From Acetobacter sp. (GTDB taxonomy: Bacteria; Pseudomonadota; Alphaproteobacteria; Acetobacterales; Acetobacteraceae), in contig NZ_JAKVME010000001.1 of assembly GCF_022483985.1 (NCBI RefSeq), positions 2,480,001-2,544,000 on the forward strand: a stretch of DNA of 64,000 nucleotides. Direction: 5' to 3'. Below, piece after piece: positions 19,249 through 27,680 of the stretch (its first letter is position 1; each line of letters starts with the position of its first letter). Made by a program: the position numbers and the translations under genes. The notes beneath the pieces are model-generated. The model did no database searches. It worked only from the letters and a program-made list of their open reading frames with translations, and had not been told where the DNA came from.

Positions 19249-20072
19249 CACGGATGAGCGTTTCTGCGTAGCATAAGGCTTCCCATGGTGATGTGGATCA
19301 TGGCCTCTGCCACGTCGATACGCTGTTCGTAATCCCTCACCAGTCGGCGCCAGCGGATCATCCAGCCGAATGTCCGTTCAACGACCCATCGACGTGGCAG
19401 GATTTCAAATCCTTTTGCCGTATCTGGCCGCCGGATGATCTCGACCGTGAAGTCGTGAAAGGCGGCTTTGTCCATCAACTGCAAGCGGTCATAGGCCCCA
19501 TCTGCGAACAGATGCTTCACCCACGGCCAGCGTTTGCGGATAGCATCCAGGATCATTTGTCCACCCGCACTATCCGAAATATCGGCTGGTGTCAGCCTGA
19601 CCAAAAGCAGTCGGCCATCGGTATCGACCGCGATATGACGCTTGCGGCCAACGATCTTCTTGCCAGCGTCATAGCCACGGGTCTTTGCATGAGGAGCCTT
19701 GATACTCTGGCTATCGATAATGCCCCCAGATGGACTGGCCTCGCGTCCCGCGACTTCACGATCGAGCATCAGGCAGACATCATGGATGGTCTGAAACAGG
19801 AAACGGCGTATCAGCCTGCGAAACCACCAATAGACGGTCTGCCATGGACCAAAATGAACAGGCAACATTTCCCAGCCACAGCCTGAGCGGACAAGATAAC
19901 GCAGCGCATTGATGATCTCACGAAAATCGGTTGCTCGTTTTCGGCCACGCCGGTTCGAAGGCGGCATCAGGGGCGCTATGCGCTCCCATTCCTCATCGGT
20001 CAGATCAGACGGATAACGCTTCGTCTTGCGCGTAATGTTGGCCATTCGGCCTCGTTGTTCTGGCATCCACAT
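19248..20072 (-). CDS. IS5-family transposase
   Basis: A 274-residue DDE transposase. It has the N-terminal DUF4096-type segment (YPSDLTDEEWERIAPLMPP), a first catalytic Asp in GGIIDSQSIKAPHA, a second in HLFADGAYDRLQL, and the Glu region in RRWVVERTFGWMIRWRRL followed by the Y-x-R-x-x-E-like tail. It catalyses cut-and-paste movement of the element. It is full length in a single frame. An ATG at 20045 (MANITRKTKRY) is an alternative start. Confidence 0.93.
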   Translation of the reverse strand: MWMPEQRGRMANITRKTKRYPSDLTDEEWERIAPLMPPSNRRGRKRATDFREIINALRYLVRSGCGWEMLPVHFGPWQTVYWWFRRLIRRFLFQTIHDVCLMLDREVAGREASPSGGIIDSQSIKAPHAKTRGYDAGKKIVGRKRHIAVDTDGRLLLVRLTPADISDSAGGQMILDAIRKRWPWVKHLFADGAYDRLQLMDKAAFHDFTVEIIRRPDTAKGFEILPRRWVVERTFGWMIRWRRLVRDYEQRIDVAEAMIHITMGSLMLRRNAHP

Positions 20073-20119
20073 CCTGAGTTTGAATCACGCGACAGACGCC
20101 CTGAAAACCCCTCACGCTC

Positions 20120-20136
20120 AATTTCCAAAAAGGCTC
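20120..20136. repeat. Terminal inverted repeat of the IS, right end
   Basis: A 17-bp arm matching 19232-19248. It is followed by the TCA copy of the target duplication. Confidence 0.93.
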
Positions 20137-20546
20137 TCAGAAGATTGGCCAACCTGTTTAGAAGAATATGATATTTTTTCTACAAGCCAGACTGATTGCT
20201 CGGGGCATACTGAATCTGTCGTCTACGATTGACCGCTGTCGGCGACAAGATCGTTCTGCCACCAGACACGGACGTATTTTCCAGTATTATCCACCCATTC
20301 AGGAGTTACTCCAACCTGCGCCTCATACTTTCATTACTGATTTACGTTCAGCCATAACACACTTACTCAATAATAATTATCATTCGCGATTTTCGTGTCA
20401 AGAACGGGTCATTTTTCCTCAATCTGGCGCATGATCGGCTACCGCTGATCGAGCGATCCGTTTCTCAAACAGCGGGACGGTCAAAACAGGCGCCTCTCGC
20501 CATGACCCTGTGAACATGATCTTATGGAGCCCATCACCACCGATGG
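20137..20546. other. Intergenic region between the IS and dgt
   Basis: 410 bases without a recognisable gene. It holds a Fur-like box at 20370-20388. A 34-codon open stretch on the minus strand (about 20235-20340) has no start codon and no recognised homologue; it may be a gene remnant. The dgt promoter should lie in the last 150 bases. Confidence 0.45.
20370..20388. promoter_or_regulatory. Fur-like box
   Basis: This 19-base site matches the classical Fur consensus (GATAATGATAATCATTATC) at 14 of 19 positions by hand alignment, with an intact ATCATT core. It lies 159 bases before dgt and has no iron-uptake gene beside it, so it may be a leftover of a gene lost near the IS insertion. Confidence 0.4.
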
Positions 20547-21788
20547 ATGGGCCTGATGGTTACAGCACCCTTTGCAGTCAATGCGCATGCCTCACGAGGC
20601 AGACTCTACGACGAGCCGCCCTCACCCACGCGGTCGCCGTGGCAGCGGGATCGTGACCGCGTCATCCATTCATCGGGGTTTCGGCGGCTTCAGTACAAAA
20701 CACAGGTCTTCATCAACCACGAAGGAGATTTCTTCCGTACCCGCCTGACGCACTCCCTCGAAGTCGCACAGATCGCCCGCTCCATGGCAAGGCATTTCGG
20801 CGTGGATGAAGACATTACCGAAGCCATTGCCCTCGCCCACGACCTTGGCCACACGCCGTTTGGGCATGCTGGAGAAGATGCCCTGTCCCTCGCCATGGAG
20901 CCATGGGGCGGGTTTGATCACAACACGCAGGCGCTCCGGCAAGTGACTGTTCTGGAACAGCGTTACCTCCAGTTCGACGGTCTCAACCTGACATGGGAAA
21001 CACTGGAAGGTCTTGTAAAACATAATGGACCTGTGAACCATGTTTCCAGATGGCTAAAAGATTACACAGCAGCTCAGGACCTCGAACTGCACACGTTCGC
21101 TTCACTTGAAGCGCAACTGGCGGCTCTGGCGGACGATATTGCGTATCACGGGCATGATCTGGACGACGGCATAAAATCCGGCCTGCTGACACTGGACGAT
21201 CTTGTCGATGTGCCGGTCGTCAGCGACGCCTTGCGCGAAGCCCGCCGGATTGCCTCATCCCTGCCCCCGCGTCCGGTCACAGCGTTCGGAGCGGGCAGCC
21301 GTACAGGTGATGCTCCCACGACCTCCAGCGCGTTCATCGCCACACAGGATCAACGCCTCCGACACGAAATGGTGAGACGCATCGTTCATGCACTGGTCTC
21401 GGATGTTCTCACCCAAACCGAAAAAAATCTTATTGCCCTGACACCGCAATCCGCCAACGATATTCGCCACGCAGCCGGACCGGTTGTGGGTTTCAGTCCC
21501 GCCATGGGTGAAGCCAACGCGCAGATCCGCTCTTTCCTGTTCGCCAATCTTTATCGGCACTGGAAAGTCAAACGGATGACACACAAGGCGAAGCATGTGG
21601 TGGCCGAGCTTTTCGATACGCTGGGTTCATCTCCCGGTCTCCTCCCCGACGGGTGGAGGGAACAGGCCGCGATTGCACCCGATGAAGCGGGACACCGGCG
21701 GGTCGTTGCTGATTATCTGGCGTCCATGACTGACCGTTTCGCGATGGAAGAACACCGGCGTCTGACCGATCTGTCAGTGCCGGGATAA
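20547..21788 (+). CDS. dgt: Deoxyguanosinetriphosphate triphosphohydrolase
   Basis: A 413-residue HD-domain enzyme that splits dGTP into deoxyguanosine and triphosphate. Marks: SRGRLYDEPPSPTRSPWQRDRDRVIHSSGFRRLQYKTQVF, cited only as the family start block; the first HD His in RLTHSLEV; the His-Asp pair in ALAHDLGHTPFGHAG; and the later Asp in ADDIAYHGHDLDDG. It belongs to the dGTPase-like group found next to erpA in many alphaproteobacteria, though erpA is 16 kb away here. An ATG three codons downstream (20556, MVTAPFAV) is an equally good start. Confidence 0.93.
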   Translation: MGLMVTAPFAVNAHASRGRLYDEPPSPTRSPWQRDRDRVIHSSGFRRLQYKTQVFINHEGDFFRTRLTHSLEVAQIARSMARHFGVDEDITEAIALAHDLGHTPFGHAGEDALSLAMEPWGGFDHNTQALRQVTVLEQRYLQFDGLNLTWETLEGLVKHNGPVNHVSRWLKDYTAAQDLELHTFASLEAQLAALADDIAYHGHDLDDGIKSGLLTLDDLVDVPVVSDALREARRIASSLPPRPVTAFGAGSRTGDAPTTSSAFIATQDQRLRHEMVRRIVHALVSDVLTQTEKNLIALTPQSANDIRHAAGPVVGFSPAMGEANAQIRSFLFANLYRHWKVKRMTHKAKHVVAELFDTLGSSPGLLPDGWREQAAIAPDEAGHRRVVADYLASMTDRFAMEEHRRLTDLSVPG

Positions 21789-21819
21789 GACTGGCGGCGC
21801 TACGGATTGAGCCTTCTGT

Positions 21820-21861
21820 GGGCTCTGCCCGCACCCGCAGGGAGGCACAGCCTCCTTGACC
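21820..21861. repeat. Degenerate intergenic repeat, copy 1
   Basis: This 42-base stretch after dgt resembles 48207-48249: GGGYTCTGCCC, then CCCGCARGG, then a small hairpin and CYTTGAYC. In this copy the hairpin is a 6-bp stem (21841-21846 with 21850-21855). Confidence 0.45.
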
Positions 21862-22041
21862 GTAATATATTGATAACAGACCGCTTTCCAGAAGCACCGT
21901 CTTTGGCGAGGTTCAGGGTGACAGCCCGGAAACCAATCCTGAAGCAGAACCTATTCATGAACATTGAAATAATATACTGGAAACAGAACCTGTAATTTTT
22001 ACCTGCACTTCAGAAAAAGTGATGATCGAAAATATGTTCCC

Positions 22042-22545
22042 ATGAAAGACCAGAAATCAGAACGAAACCTTTTTCTCTTTTTTCTGGTCGTTTTGTTCTC
22101 TATAATATTTTTAAATATTTCTTTTCATGGAGACATACAAATGGATAAATGTCTTGATGAAATTCATAAATATATTTCAACCCAGAACAACACCTATAGT
22201 CTTCTTTGTATATTTACTTATTTTTTATTTTATATCTTTCCATGTTTATTTTTTATTTATTCTGTATTTATAATTAATTTTTCCATAAAAGAAACGAAAG
22301 GAAAAATTTATTTATTTATTATTTTTCTATTTATTATTACATTTATTACAATACCCGTAAAAATTATCCATTTCCCCGAGCTCGGTTTCAAGATGATGTG
22401 GGATTACACTGATGTATGCCCTCCTCGCCAGAGAACCATCATCGACAGTATTTCCGCCTGGTTTATGTTTTCTCTCAAAATAATGACCACTATCGTATGC
22501 TATCTCTTTTTTTCCGGAAAAAGCCAACCCCGAACACCATCATGA
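22042..22545 (+). CDS. Very AT-rich membrane protein of unknown function
   Basis: A 167-residue ORF that I do not recognise. It has about four hydrophobic segments: residues ~10-26, ~52-78, ~88-108 and ~142-158. A short soluble loop (HGDIQMDKCLDEIHKYIS) separates the first two, and a Cys-Pro-Pro segment (YTDVCPPRQRT) precedes the last. Codon use is dominated by A/T-ending codons, sharply unlike its neighbours, which points to recent acquisition. The start has no strong ribosome site. It may be a cargo, immunity-type or decaying gene; nothing in the context settles this. Confidence 0.6.
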   Translation: MKDQKSERNLFLFFLVVLFSIIFLNISFHGDIQMDKCLDEIHKYISTQNNTYSLLCIFTYFLFYIFPCLFFIYSVFIINFSIKETKGKIYLFIIFLFIITFITIPVKIIHFPELGFKMMWDYTDVCPPRQRTIIDSISAWFMFSLKIMTTIVCYLFFSGKSQPRTPS

Positions 22546-22574
22546 CACACAGGAGCGCTGGATGACCGGAGTTC

Positions 22575-25500
22575 CTACCGTCCGGGATCGAACACATCCT
22601 GCAGGATACTGTTCAGCCGCACCGCATAGGCTTTCGCGCTGTTCTCCTGCTCCAGCATTCTCAAAGCACCGGCGCGCACCGTGTTCCACAACTCCTCATC
22701 CGTGTAGAGAGCCACCACACGTTCAGCGAAACGTTCGGCATCGTTGTCGCCACCCGCCACAATTTCCAGACCATCCCGCCAGCCAAGCTGACGACAGAGC
22801 AGGCCGGACGCTACAACAGGTAATCCGTAAGACGCAGCCTCATGAATCTTGAATGGGATACCTCCTGCATAACGGGTCGGCGCGACAAAGATACGATGAG
22901 ACGCATACAGATCTGACGGATCTTTCACCGGCCCAAGCAATTCAACGCGTGGATCACGCCCCAGTGCGCTCAGATCGACTCCAGCACCACGGAAACCGGC
23001 GACGCGAAACCGGACATCCTCAGGCAAACGGTCCCGCAGCAGAGGCAGCACCTTCTCAACAAACCAGATCAGGCTGTCATGGTTAGGAGAATTGGGCTCG
23101 TGAATAGCCCCGAGGAAAAGTATATCACGGCGCTCATCCCATGCAGCCGATGTCGGTCTGACAGGGCACATATGGCCAAGCTCAGCGACATTCTCGAAAC
23201 CCGCTTCGTGCAGGGCACGGACATCCAGCGGATTGACCGCGACAATCTTCCGACAGAACCATGCCGCCGAGAACTCGGCAGCCAGCGCTTCGTCCAGCGT
23301 CCGGGTCTGCGGCTCGTCAAACAGCTTCGCCTTCAGCAGATCACGGGGAGACGTCACCGCCTCCGTGTCGAGCACAACCGCATCAAGCGGCAACGCGGGA
23401 GCCTGCGCCATCAGGATCGGCAGCAGCCTGCCGATATTATGTGTCCGGCCGATCCATACGCAGTCCCATGACCCGCTGCGTTCCTGAAGAAAGGTATCAA
23501 GCGTCTCGAAGCCCCGGTCATGCAGAACTTCCACCTCCGGAGGAAAATCCGCATAAATCCGCGACAGGGGATCAACCGACGCATAGATCGGAAAAACCGT
23601 GACCTGATGGCCAAGCGCGGCCATGGTGCGCACAATGTCATTGGAGCGCACAAAGCCGGACCCGAGACTGCGAACGGGAATCCGGTCCTCGATAAAGAGA
23701 ATGCGTTTGACCGACGGACTGACAGCGCTTCTGGCCCGGACGGCGAGACGGGGGGACGGTGGAAGAGCCTGCGCAAAAATTGCTGCGTGCTTCTGCCGCA
23801 AACCACGACGGTCGGCCTCATCAAAGGCGGACGCTTCCTTGTCGCTGACATCCTGAGAGGCCAGAAAAGCAGGCTCATAGAGAACACGACGCCCGGCCTC
23901 GGCTGCCCGCAGGCAAAGATCGGTCAGTTGCGCCCCCTCGGACTCCAGCCTGTCATCAAATCCTTCCAGCGCTTTCAGCAGATCGCGGTCGATCAGCAGC
24001 GCCGGGACCGTTGCGCAGACGACGGGCCGACGGAAACAGGCGGCGGGCTCCTCCATCGGGGCGTTTTCAAGATAGCGGATCAACGACCCGTCCCGTCCGA
24101 TCAGGGCGCCCGCTTCAAGAATACGGCCGTCAGCCCGCAAGGTCCGACCCGTCACAATACCGATACGCCCGGCAGCAGTATCTGCCCGCGCGTCGAGCGC
24201 AGCCTGCAAGCTGCCGTGCGCCAGACGCACGCCCTGCCCCAGCCACAAAACCGCCTCTCCGCGCAAGTGAGGCAGAGCAGCTTTCAGGGCCTCCGCCCGG
24301 GTCACTGATCGGTCCAGCCGCAGAATCTTCATGCCACGGGCAAAATGGTGCAGGCGCGTCGTATCGTCGCGTGATCCTGCGTCCACGACGATGACATTCA
24401 ATGGCCCGGCATGGGTCATACGCAGGGCCGACAGGCTGGACAGGGTCAGCGGGAGACGATTGCGGACAAGAAGGATGATGCTGAGACGGGGTTCCTCCCG
24501 TGCAGTGAAATCCAGTGGACGGGCGGCGAGAAGCGGCAGAAGGTTCTCGGCCTTCCGCACGGCGAGTCCTTCAAACACCTTCAGATCAGGCCGTTCAAGA
24601 CCCGCATCGAGCGGCTGCTGGCTCCGACGGGACAGCCAGTGCTCGAACACGTCGCGCACCAGACCGCGCTCGATATCAGCCCTGACCGTTCCGGAGAAAA
24701 AATAGGCGTTGAGATCGATATCCGGATGCGGACGACGTCGCTCAAACGCACCATAACGCAGGAAATGGTCATAGGCGGAACGCAGCTGCCCGGTGGCTAT
24801 GGCGTCCGCGATGTCCGGATACTGCTCCAGATAATAGGCCTCACTGAACCATTCGAGACCACAGAACTCGACCGGCGTCCTGTTGGTCAGGAAATGGCAC
24901 AGCGGGCTACGTATCTGTCCCGCCTCCAGAGCTTCCGCCACTTCCGGATAGGTTTTGAGATACCATTCGGGATCGAAATACCAACTGACCCTGAGTGTAT
25001 TCTGATCGATCCCATCCATCAGGAAGGACGCGAATGGCCCGGTTTGCGGGATGGAAAGCGCGCTGGCCTTTCCTGCCGTTTTCCCGGAAGAACCATCTCC
25101 ATCGAGGCAGGCATGGGCATAGTAAAGATGCGGATCGAACAGCAGGTGGCCGGACCGGAACTCACGGTCGCCGTAACGGAGATAATGATCGTATCCGTTG
25201 AATGCTCCCAGCCTGTCCAGCGTGGCGCGGGTCAGGTCCGGGTAGCGCGCAAGATAAGCGGTCTCTGAAAACAGCCAGTGCGGAGACCGGTTGAGGTATC
25301 CATCCCGACAGTAATGGTCGAAGCCTGAAGCAAAAGATCCGGCATGTACCGCCGAGGCGACATCAGGATTGGCCTGCTGATACCATTCCTCATCGAAGAA
25401 ACGGTTGGGAGAAAGGTGCAGTTCTCCAGCAACCTCCGCATAATGCGTCGCAAGCGCTTCCGGGTCCGCGTCGGCGAACTCTCCCAGAACGTCCCTGTAA

Positions 25501-25580
25501 CGGGCGCGATACCACTCGGCGTCAAAGCGCCTCCAGAGAGGAGCCTTGTCAGAAGGAAGCTCAGAAACGACAGACGACAC
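22575..25580 (-). CDS. Large two-domain glycosyltransferase with N-terminal YPDV repeats
   Basis: About 1000 residues. The N-terminal ~370 are five or six degenerate ~50-residue repeats centred on F-D/S-xx-W/Y-Y-xxx-YPD/E-V/I and ending in DHYxRYG (FDEEWYQQANPDV, FSETAYLARYPDL, FDPEWYLKTYPEV, FSEAYYLEQYPDI). Next comes a GT2-like domain (LSIILLVRNRLPLTL, VVDAGSRDDT). Last is a GT4-type domain with LFIEDRIPVRSLGSGFVR and the nucleotide-sugar E-x7-E region FKIHEAASYGLPVVAS. It probably builds cell-surface polysaccharide. The longest frame opens with TTG at 25628; I prefer GTG at 25580, which has AAAGGG six bases upstream. Confidence 0.82.
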   Translation of the reverse strand: MSSVVSELPSDKAPLWRRFDAEWYRARYRDVLGEFADADPEALATHYAEVAGELHLSPNRFFDEEWYQQANPDVASAVHAGSFASGFDHYCRDGYLNRSPHWLFSETAYLARYPDLTRATLDRLGAFNGYDHYLRYGDREFRSGHLLFDPHLYYAHACLDGDGSSGKTAGKASALSIPQTGPFASFLMDGIDQNTLRVSWYFDPEWYLKTYPEVAEALEAGQIRSPLCHFLTNRTPVEFCGLEWFSEAYYLEQYPDIADAIATGQLRSAYDHFLRYGAFERRRPHPDIDLNAYFFSGTVRADIERGLVRDVFEHWLSRRSQQPLDAGLERPDLKVFEGLAVRKAENLLPLLAARPLDFTAREEPRLSIILLVRNRLPLTLSSLSALRMTHAGPLNVIVVDAGSRDDTTRLHHFARGMKILRLDRSVTRAEALKAALPHLRGEAVLWLGQGVRLAHGSLQAALDARADTAAGRIGIVTGRTLRADGRILEAGALIGRDGSLIRYLENAPMEEPAACFRRPVVCATVPALLIDRDLLKALEGFDDRLESEGAQLTDLCLRAAEAGRRVLYEPAFLASQDVSDKEASAFDEADRRGLRQKHAAIFAQALPPSPRLAVRARSAVSPSVKRILFIEDRIPVRSLGSGFVRSNDIVRTMAALGHQVTVFPIYASVDPLSRIYADFPPEVEVLHDRGFETLDTFLQERSGSWDCVWIGRTHNIGRLLPILMAQAPALPLDAVVLDTEAVTSPRDLLKAKLFDEPQTRTLDEALAAEFSAAWFCRKIVAVNPLDVRALHEAGFENVAELGHMCPVRPTSAAWDERRDILFLGAIHEPNSPNHDSLIWFVEKVLPLLRDRLPEDVRFRVAGFRGAGVDLSALGRDPRVELLGPVKDPSDLYASHRIFVAPTRYAGGIPFKIHEAASYGLPVVASGLLCRQLGWRDGLEIVAGGDNDAERFAERVVALYTDEELWNTVRAGALRMLEQENSAKAYAVRLNSILQDVFDPGR

Positions 25581-25698
25581 CCATGGCCCTTTCAACACCT
25601 TGGCGGGGAGCCTCCCCGAGCATGTCAACGGTTATGCTACCGGAGACGATGTGTGAAGGCTTTATACGCCTCCGGCAGGCTCCGCCCGGCGCAGGATG

Positions 25699-26238
25699 TC
25701 AGCCAGCAGTGGGCTGGGAACGGCGTGACTGCCAGAGTGCGAAAAAGTCGATCTGCTGGATGATGACGGGAATGAAGCCCGCCTCCCGGGTCAGATCAGC
25801 CAGATAGTTCCGCGCGGCGGGAAACAGCATCTTCGGCGCTTCCACCAGCAGCATCGGCTCGAACGACTCTGTCGTCACATTGCGCAGGGTGAACATCCCC
25901 GCATAGGTGATCTGGGCTTCAAACAGCAGCGGCGGCTCGCTTCCATCCACGGGCGCATCCCCACGTCCCACGCAGTTCATCACCACATCGACTTCAAAGT
26001 CCGGCTGATTTTCCGCGATCTGCCGCGCCATGACATCAAGCGTCATGGACGTATTGGGCCGCACGGGCGGACGGGTATGCAGCAGGGCTGAATCGATCGC
26101 CTTGAACGACACGCTGCGGATATACTGTGCGCCCATCAGAAGCGTCGGCGTTGCAGGTGCCTTTGATCCGGAGCCATCCACGCTGTCCGCAGAATTTCCC
26201 GCACCTGTTACTGTTTCCATCGTATTCTGACCAGCCAT
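25699..26238 (-). CDS. secB: Protein-export chaperone SecB
   Basis: A 179-residue SecB. It keeps preproteins unfolded and hands them to SecA. The core includes QYIRSVSFKAIDS, TYAGMFTLRNV and the strongly conserved end block LLVEAPKMLFPAARNYLADLT followed by REAGFIPVIIQQIDF. The first ~30 residues are a Ser/Gly/Ala-rich extension. An in-frame ATG at 26220 is an alternative start. It is apparently monocistronic. Confidence 0.94.
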   Translation of the reverse strand: MAGQNTMETVTGAGNSADSVDGSGSKAPATPTLLMGAQYIRSVSFKAIDSALLHTRPPVRPNTSMTLDVMARQIAENQPDFEVDVVMNCVGRGDAPVDGSEPPLLFEAQITYAGMFTLRNVTTESFEPMLLVEAPKMLFPAARNYLADLTREAGFIPVIIQQIDFFALWQSRRSQPTAG

Positions 26239-26333
26239 ACCTGAGGAGACTTTCTGTTACATATAAATCAGCGCGCAGGTGGGCTTAGCAAACTCCCCGC
26301 GTGACTGCGAGTGTAATCCGGAAGCGGTTGCCA

Positions 26334-26645
26334 TTAAATGAAGCGGCCATGTAAAATTCCAAGTGCAGGCATCGGTATCCAGCCCTTCGGCAATTCTCCC
26401 TTGTAAATCAGGGCGATATGATAGTCCGGTGCAGGATCGCGCGCCTCGGACAGGAATCGGGCGTACGCCGTGACCTGCTCCCTGCGCCACTGACAGTCCG
26501 CCAGAGCGGCCTCACGCGAGATGTGAATACTGGCGACACGCCGTCTGCGCCCGATCATCGCCACCACGGCCCAGATCTTGTCCTTCCCGGACTGTCTGCC
26601 TTCCTTTTTCCCCGGAATCTCGAACGGCAGAACTGTCACCATCAC
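26334..26645 (-). CDS. Small protein of unknown function
   Basis: A 103-residue ORF upstream of secB on the same strand. I do not recognise it. Third codon positions are GC-rich as in real genes here, and no better ORF competes. It is basic in the first 40 residues and has no signal peptide or membrane helix; the middle (ISREAALADCQWRREQVTAYARFL) is probably helical and the end (YHIALIYKGELPKGWIP) strand-like. The start may be the second codon. Confidence 0.5.
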   Translation of the reverse strand: MMVTVLPFEIPGKKEGRQSGKDKIWAVVAMIGRRRRVASIHISREAALADCQWRREQVTAYARFLSEARDPAPDYHIALIYKGELPKGWIPMPALGILHGRFI

Positions 26646-26852
26646 ACCGGCCCTTTTCCATCTCTGCCGCTCCCTGCCTGAACTCGGCGCTACAGACAGG
26701 AAGCGGCAGAAGGAGCGAGAAAGACCGTTACGAAACCACGCGTATCAGGGAATGGCAAGACATCGGGGCGTGTTCGGGAACTGACGGCGCTAATCCGGCC
26801 TGCGCGGCCAAAAGCAGCCGGAGACACTCATCTCCTCGTCCTTTTCAAAGCT

Positions 26853-27680
26853 TCAGGACACCACGTTTCCGAACAGGGCCTCGCGCAAAACGGCCTCCTG
26901 TTCCACACATTGCTCCAGTTCATACATATGCCCATACGCCTCGACAGACGCGACCGGTTGCAGGGAGAGAGCCGAGACCAGCCATGCCGCCTGCGCCTCC
27001 CGCATGCAGGCAAGCGGCACGGACTGTTCGACACAGAGCCCCGTCTCCAGCAGCCGGGCGCGGGATGTTCCCGGCAGCGCCCCGTCCTCGACCGGCGGCG
27101 TAACGACACGTCCCGCCAGCATCAGCAGGATATTCGCAGCGCTCGCCTCCGCCACGTTGCCTTTTCCGTCCAGCAGCAGGGCGTCATCGTGCCCTCCGGC
27201 AGCCGCTTCCATCCGCGCCATGACCATCGGCAGGTAATTCAGAGATTTGACCCGGGACAGAGGTGAACTGCCATCCCGCACATAACGGCTGACACCCAGA
27301 CGGACAGGAGCAGGCATGGCGCTCACTCCGGCGGCACAGGTCAGCATGACCGTCGGCTGCACCTGTGCTGGAGGGCGAAGTCCGCGCGGTCCACAACCCC
27401 GTGTGACCGTGAGGCGCATGCTCCCCTCCACGAGGCCGGATGCGGCCAGAAGATCGCCCACCGCCCGCCTGAGCCTCTCCCGGTCTGGCGGCGGTAGAAA
27501 CAGCGTCGCACATCCCGCGCCCAGCCGATCGAGATGCCGTTCCAGCAGGGGCACACATCCTGTCGCAACCCGCATGGTCTCGAACAGCCCGTCCCCAAGC
27601 AGCAGGCCGCGATCAGCCGGATCGATTCTGGCTTCATTCGCCGGCAGCAGCGCGCCATTCAGCCAGAGCAGCGCGGTCAT
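26853..27680 (-). CDS. pabC: Aminotransferase class IV, probable aminodeoxychorismate lyase
   Basis: A 275-residue fold-type IV PLP protein. It should split 4-amino-4-deoxychorismate into 4-aminobenzoate and pyruvate for folate. Features: the early DRGLLLGDGLFETMR motif; the PLP Lys in SRVKSLNYLPMVMARMEA; EASAANILLML; and GALPGTSRARLLE. Its ATG overlaps the pabB stop by 4 bases, which supports PabC over branched-chain or D-amino-acid transaminases of the same family. Confidence 0.87.
   Translation of the reverse strand: MTALLWLNGALLPANEARIDPADRGLLLGDGLFETMRVATGCVPLLERHLDRLGAGCATLFLPPPDRERLRRAVGDLLAASGLVEGSMRLTVTRGCGPRGLRPPAQVQPTVMLTCAAGVSAMPAPVRLGVSRYVRDGSSPLSRVKSLNYLPMVMARMEAAAGGHDDALLLDGKGNVAEASAANILLMLAGRVVTPPVEDGALPGTSRARLLETGLCVEQSVPLACMREAQAAWLVSALSLQPVASVEAYGHMYELEQCVEQEAVLREALFGNVVS

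Larger units (their letters stand above)
19232..20136 (-). mobile_element. IS5-family insertion sequence, IS1031 type
   Basis: A complete 905-bp element. The ends are 17-bp perfect inverted repeats (19232-19248 and 20120-20136) that start GAGCC. It is flanked by the direct repeat TCA (19229-19231 and 20137-20139), a TNA target duplication as known for the IS1031 group of IS5. It holds a single intact transposase gene, so it may be active. It landed between a DUF4198 gene and dgt and does not split a recognisable gene. Confidence 0.93.

Noticed and set aside
20235-20340. An open minus-strand stretch (contains VGVTPEWVDNTGKY) beside the IS
   Set aside because: No start codon and no recognised family; noted only as a possible remnant.
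23520-24308. A 262-codon ORF antisense to the glycosyltransferase
   Set aside because: Shadow frame without recognisable motifs.
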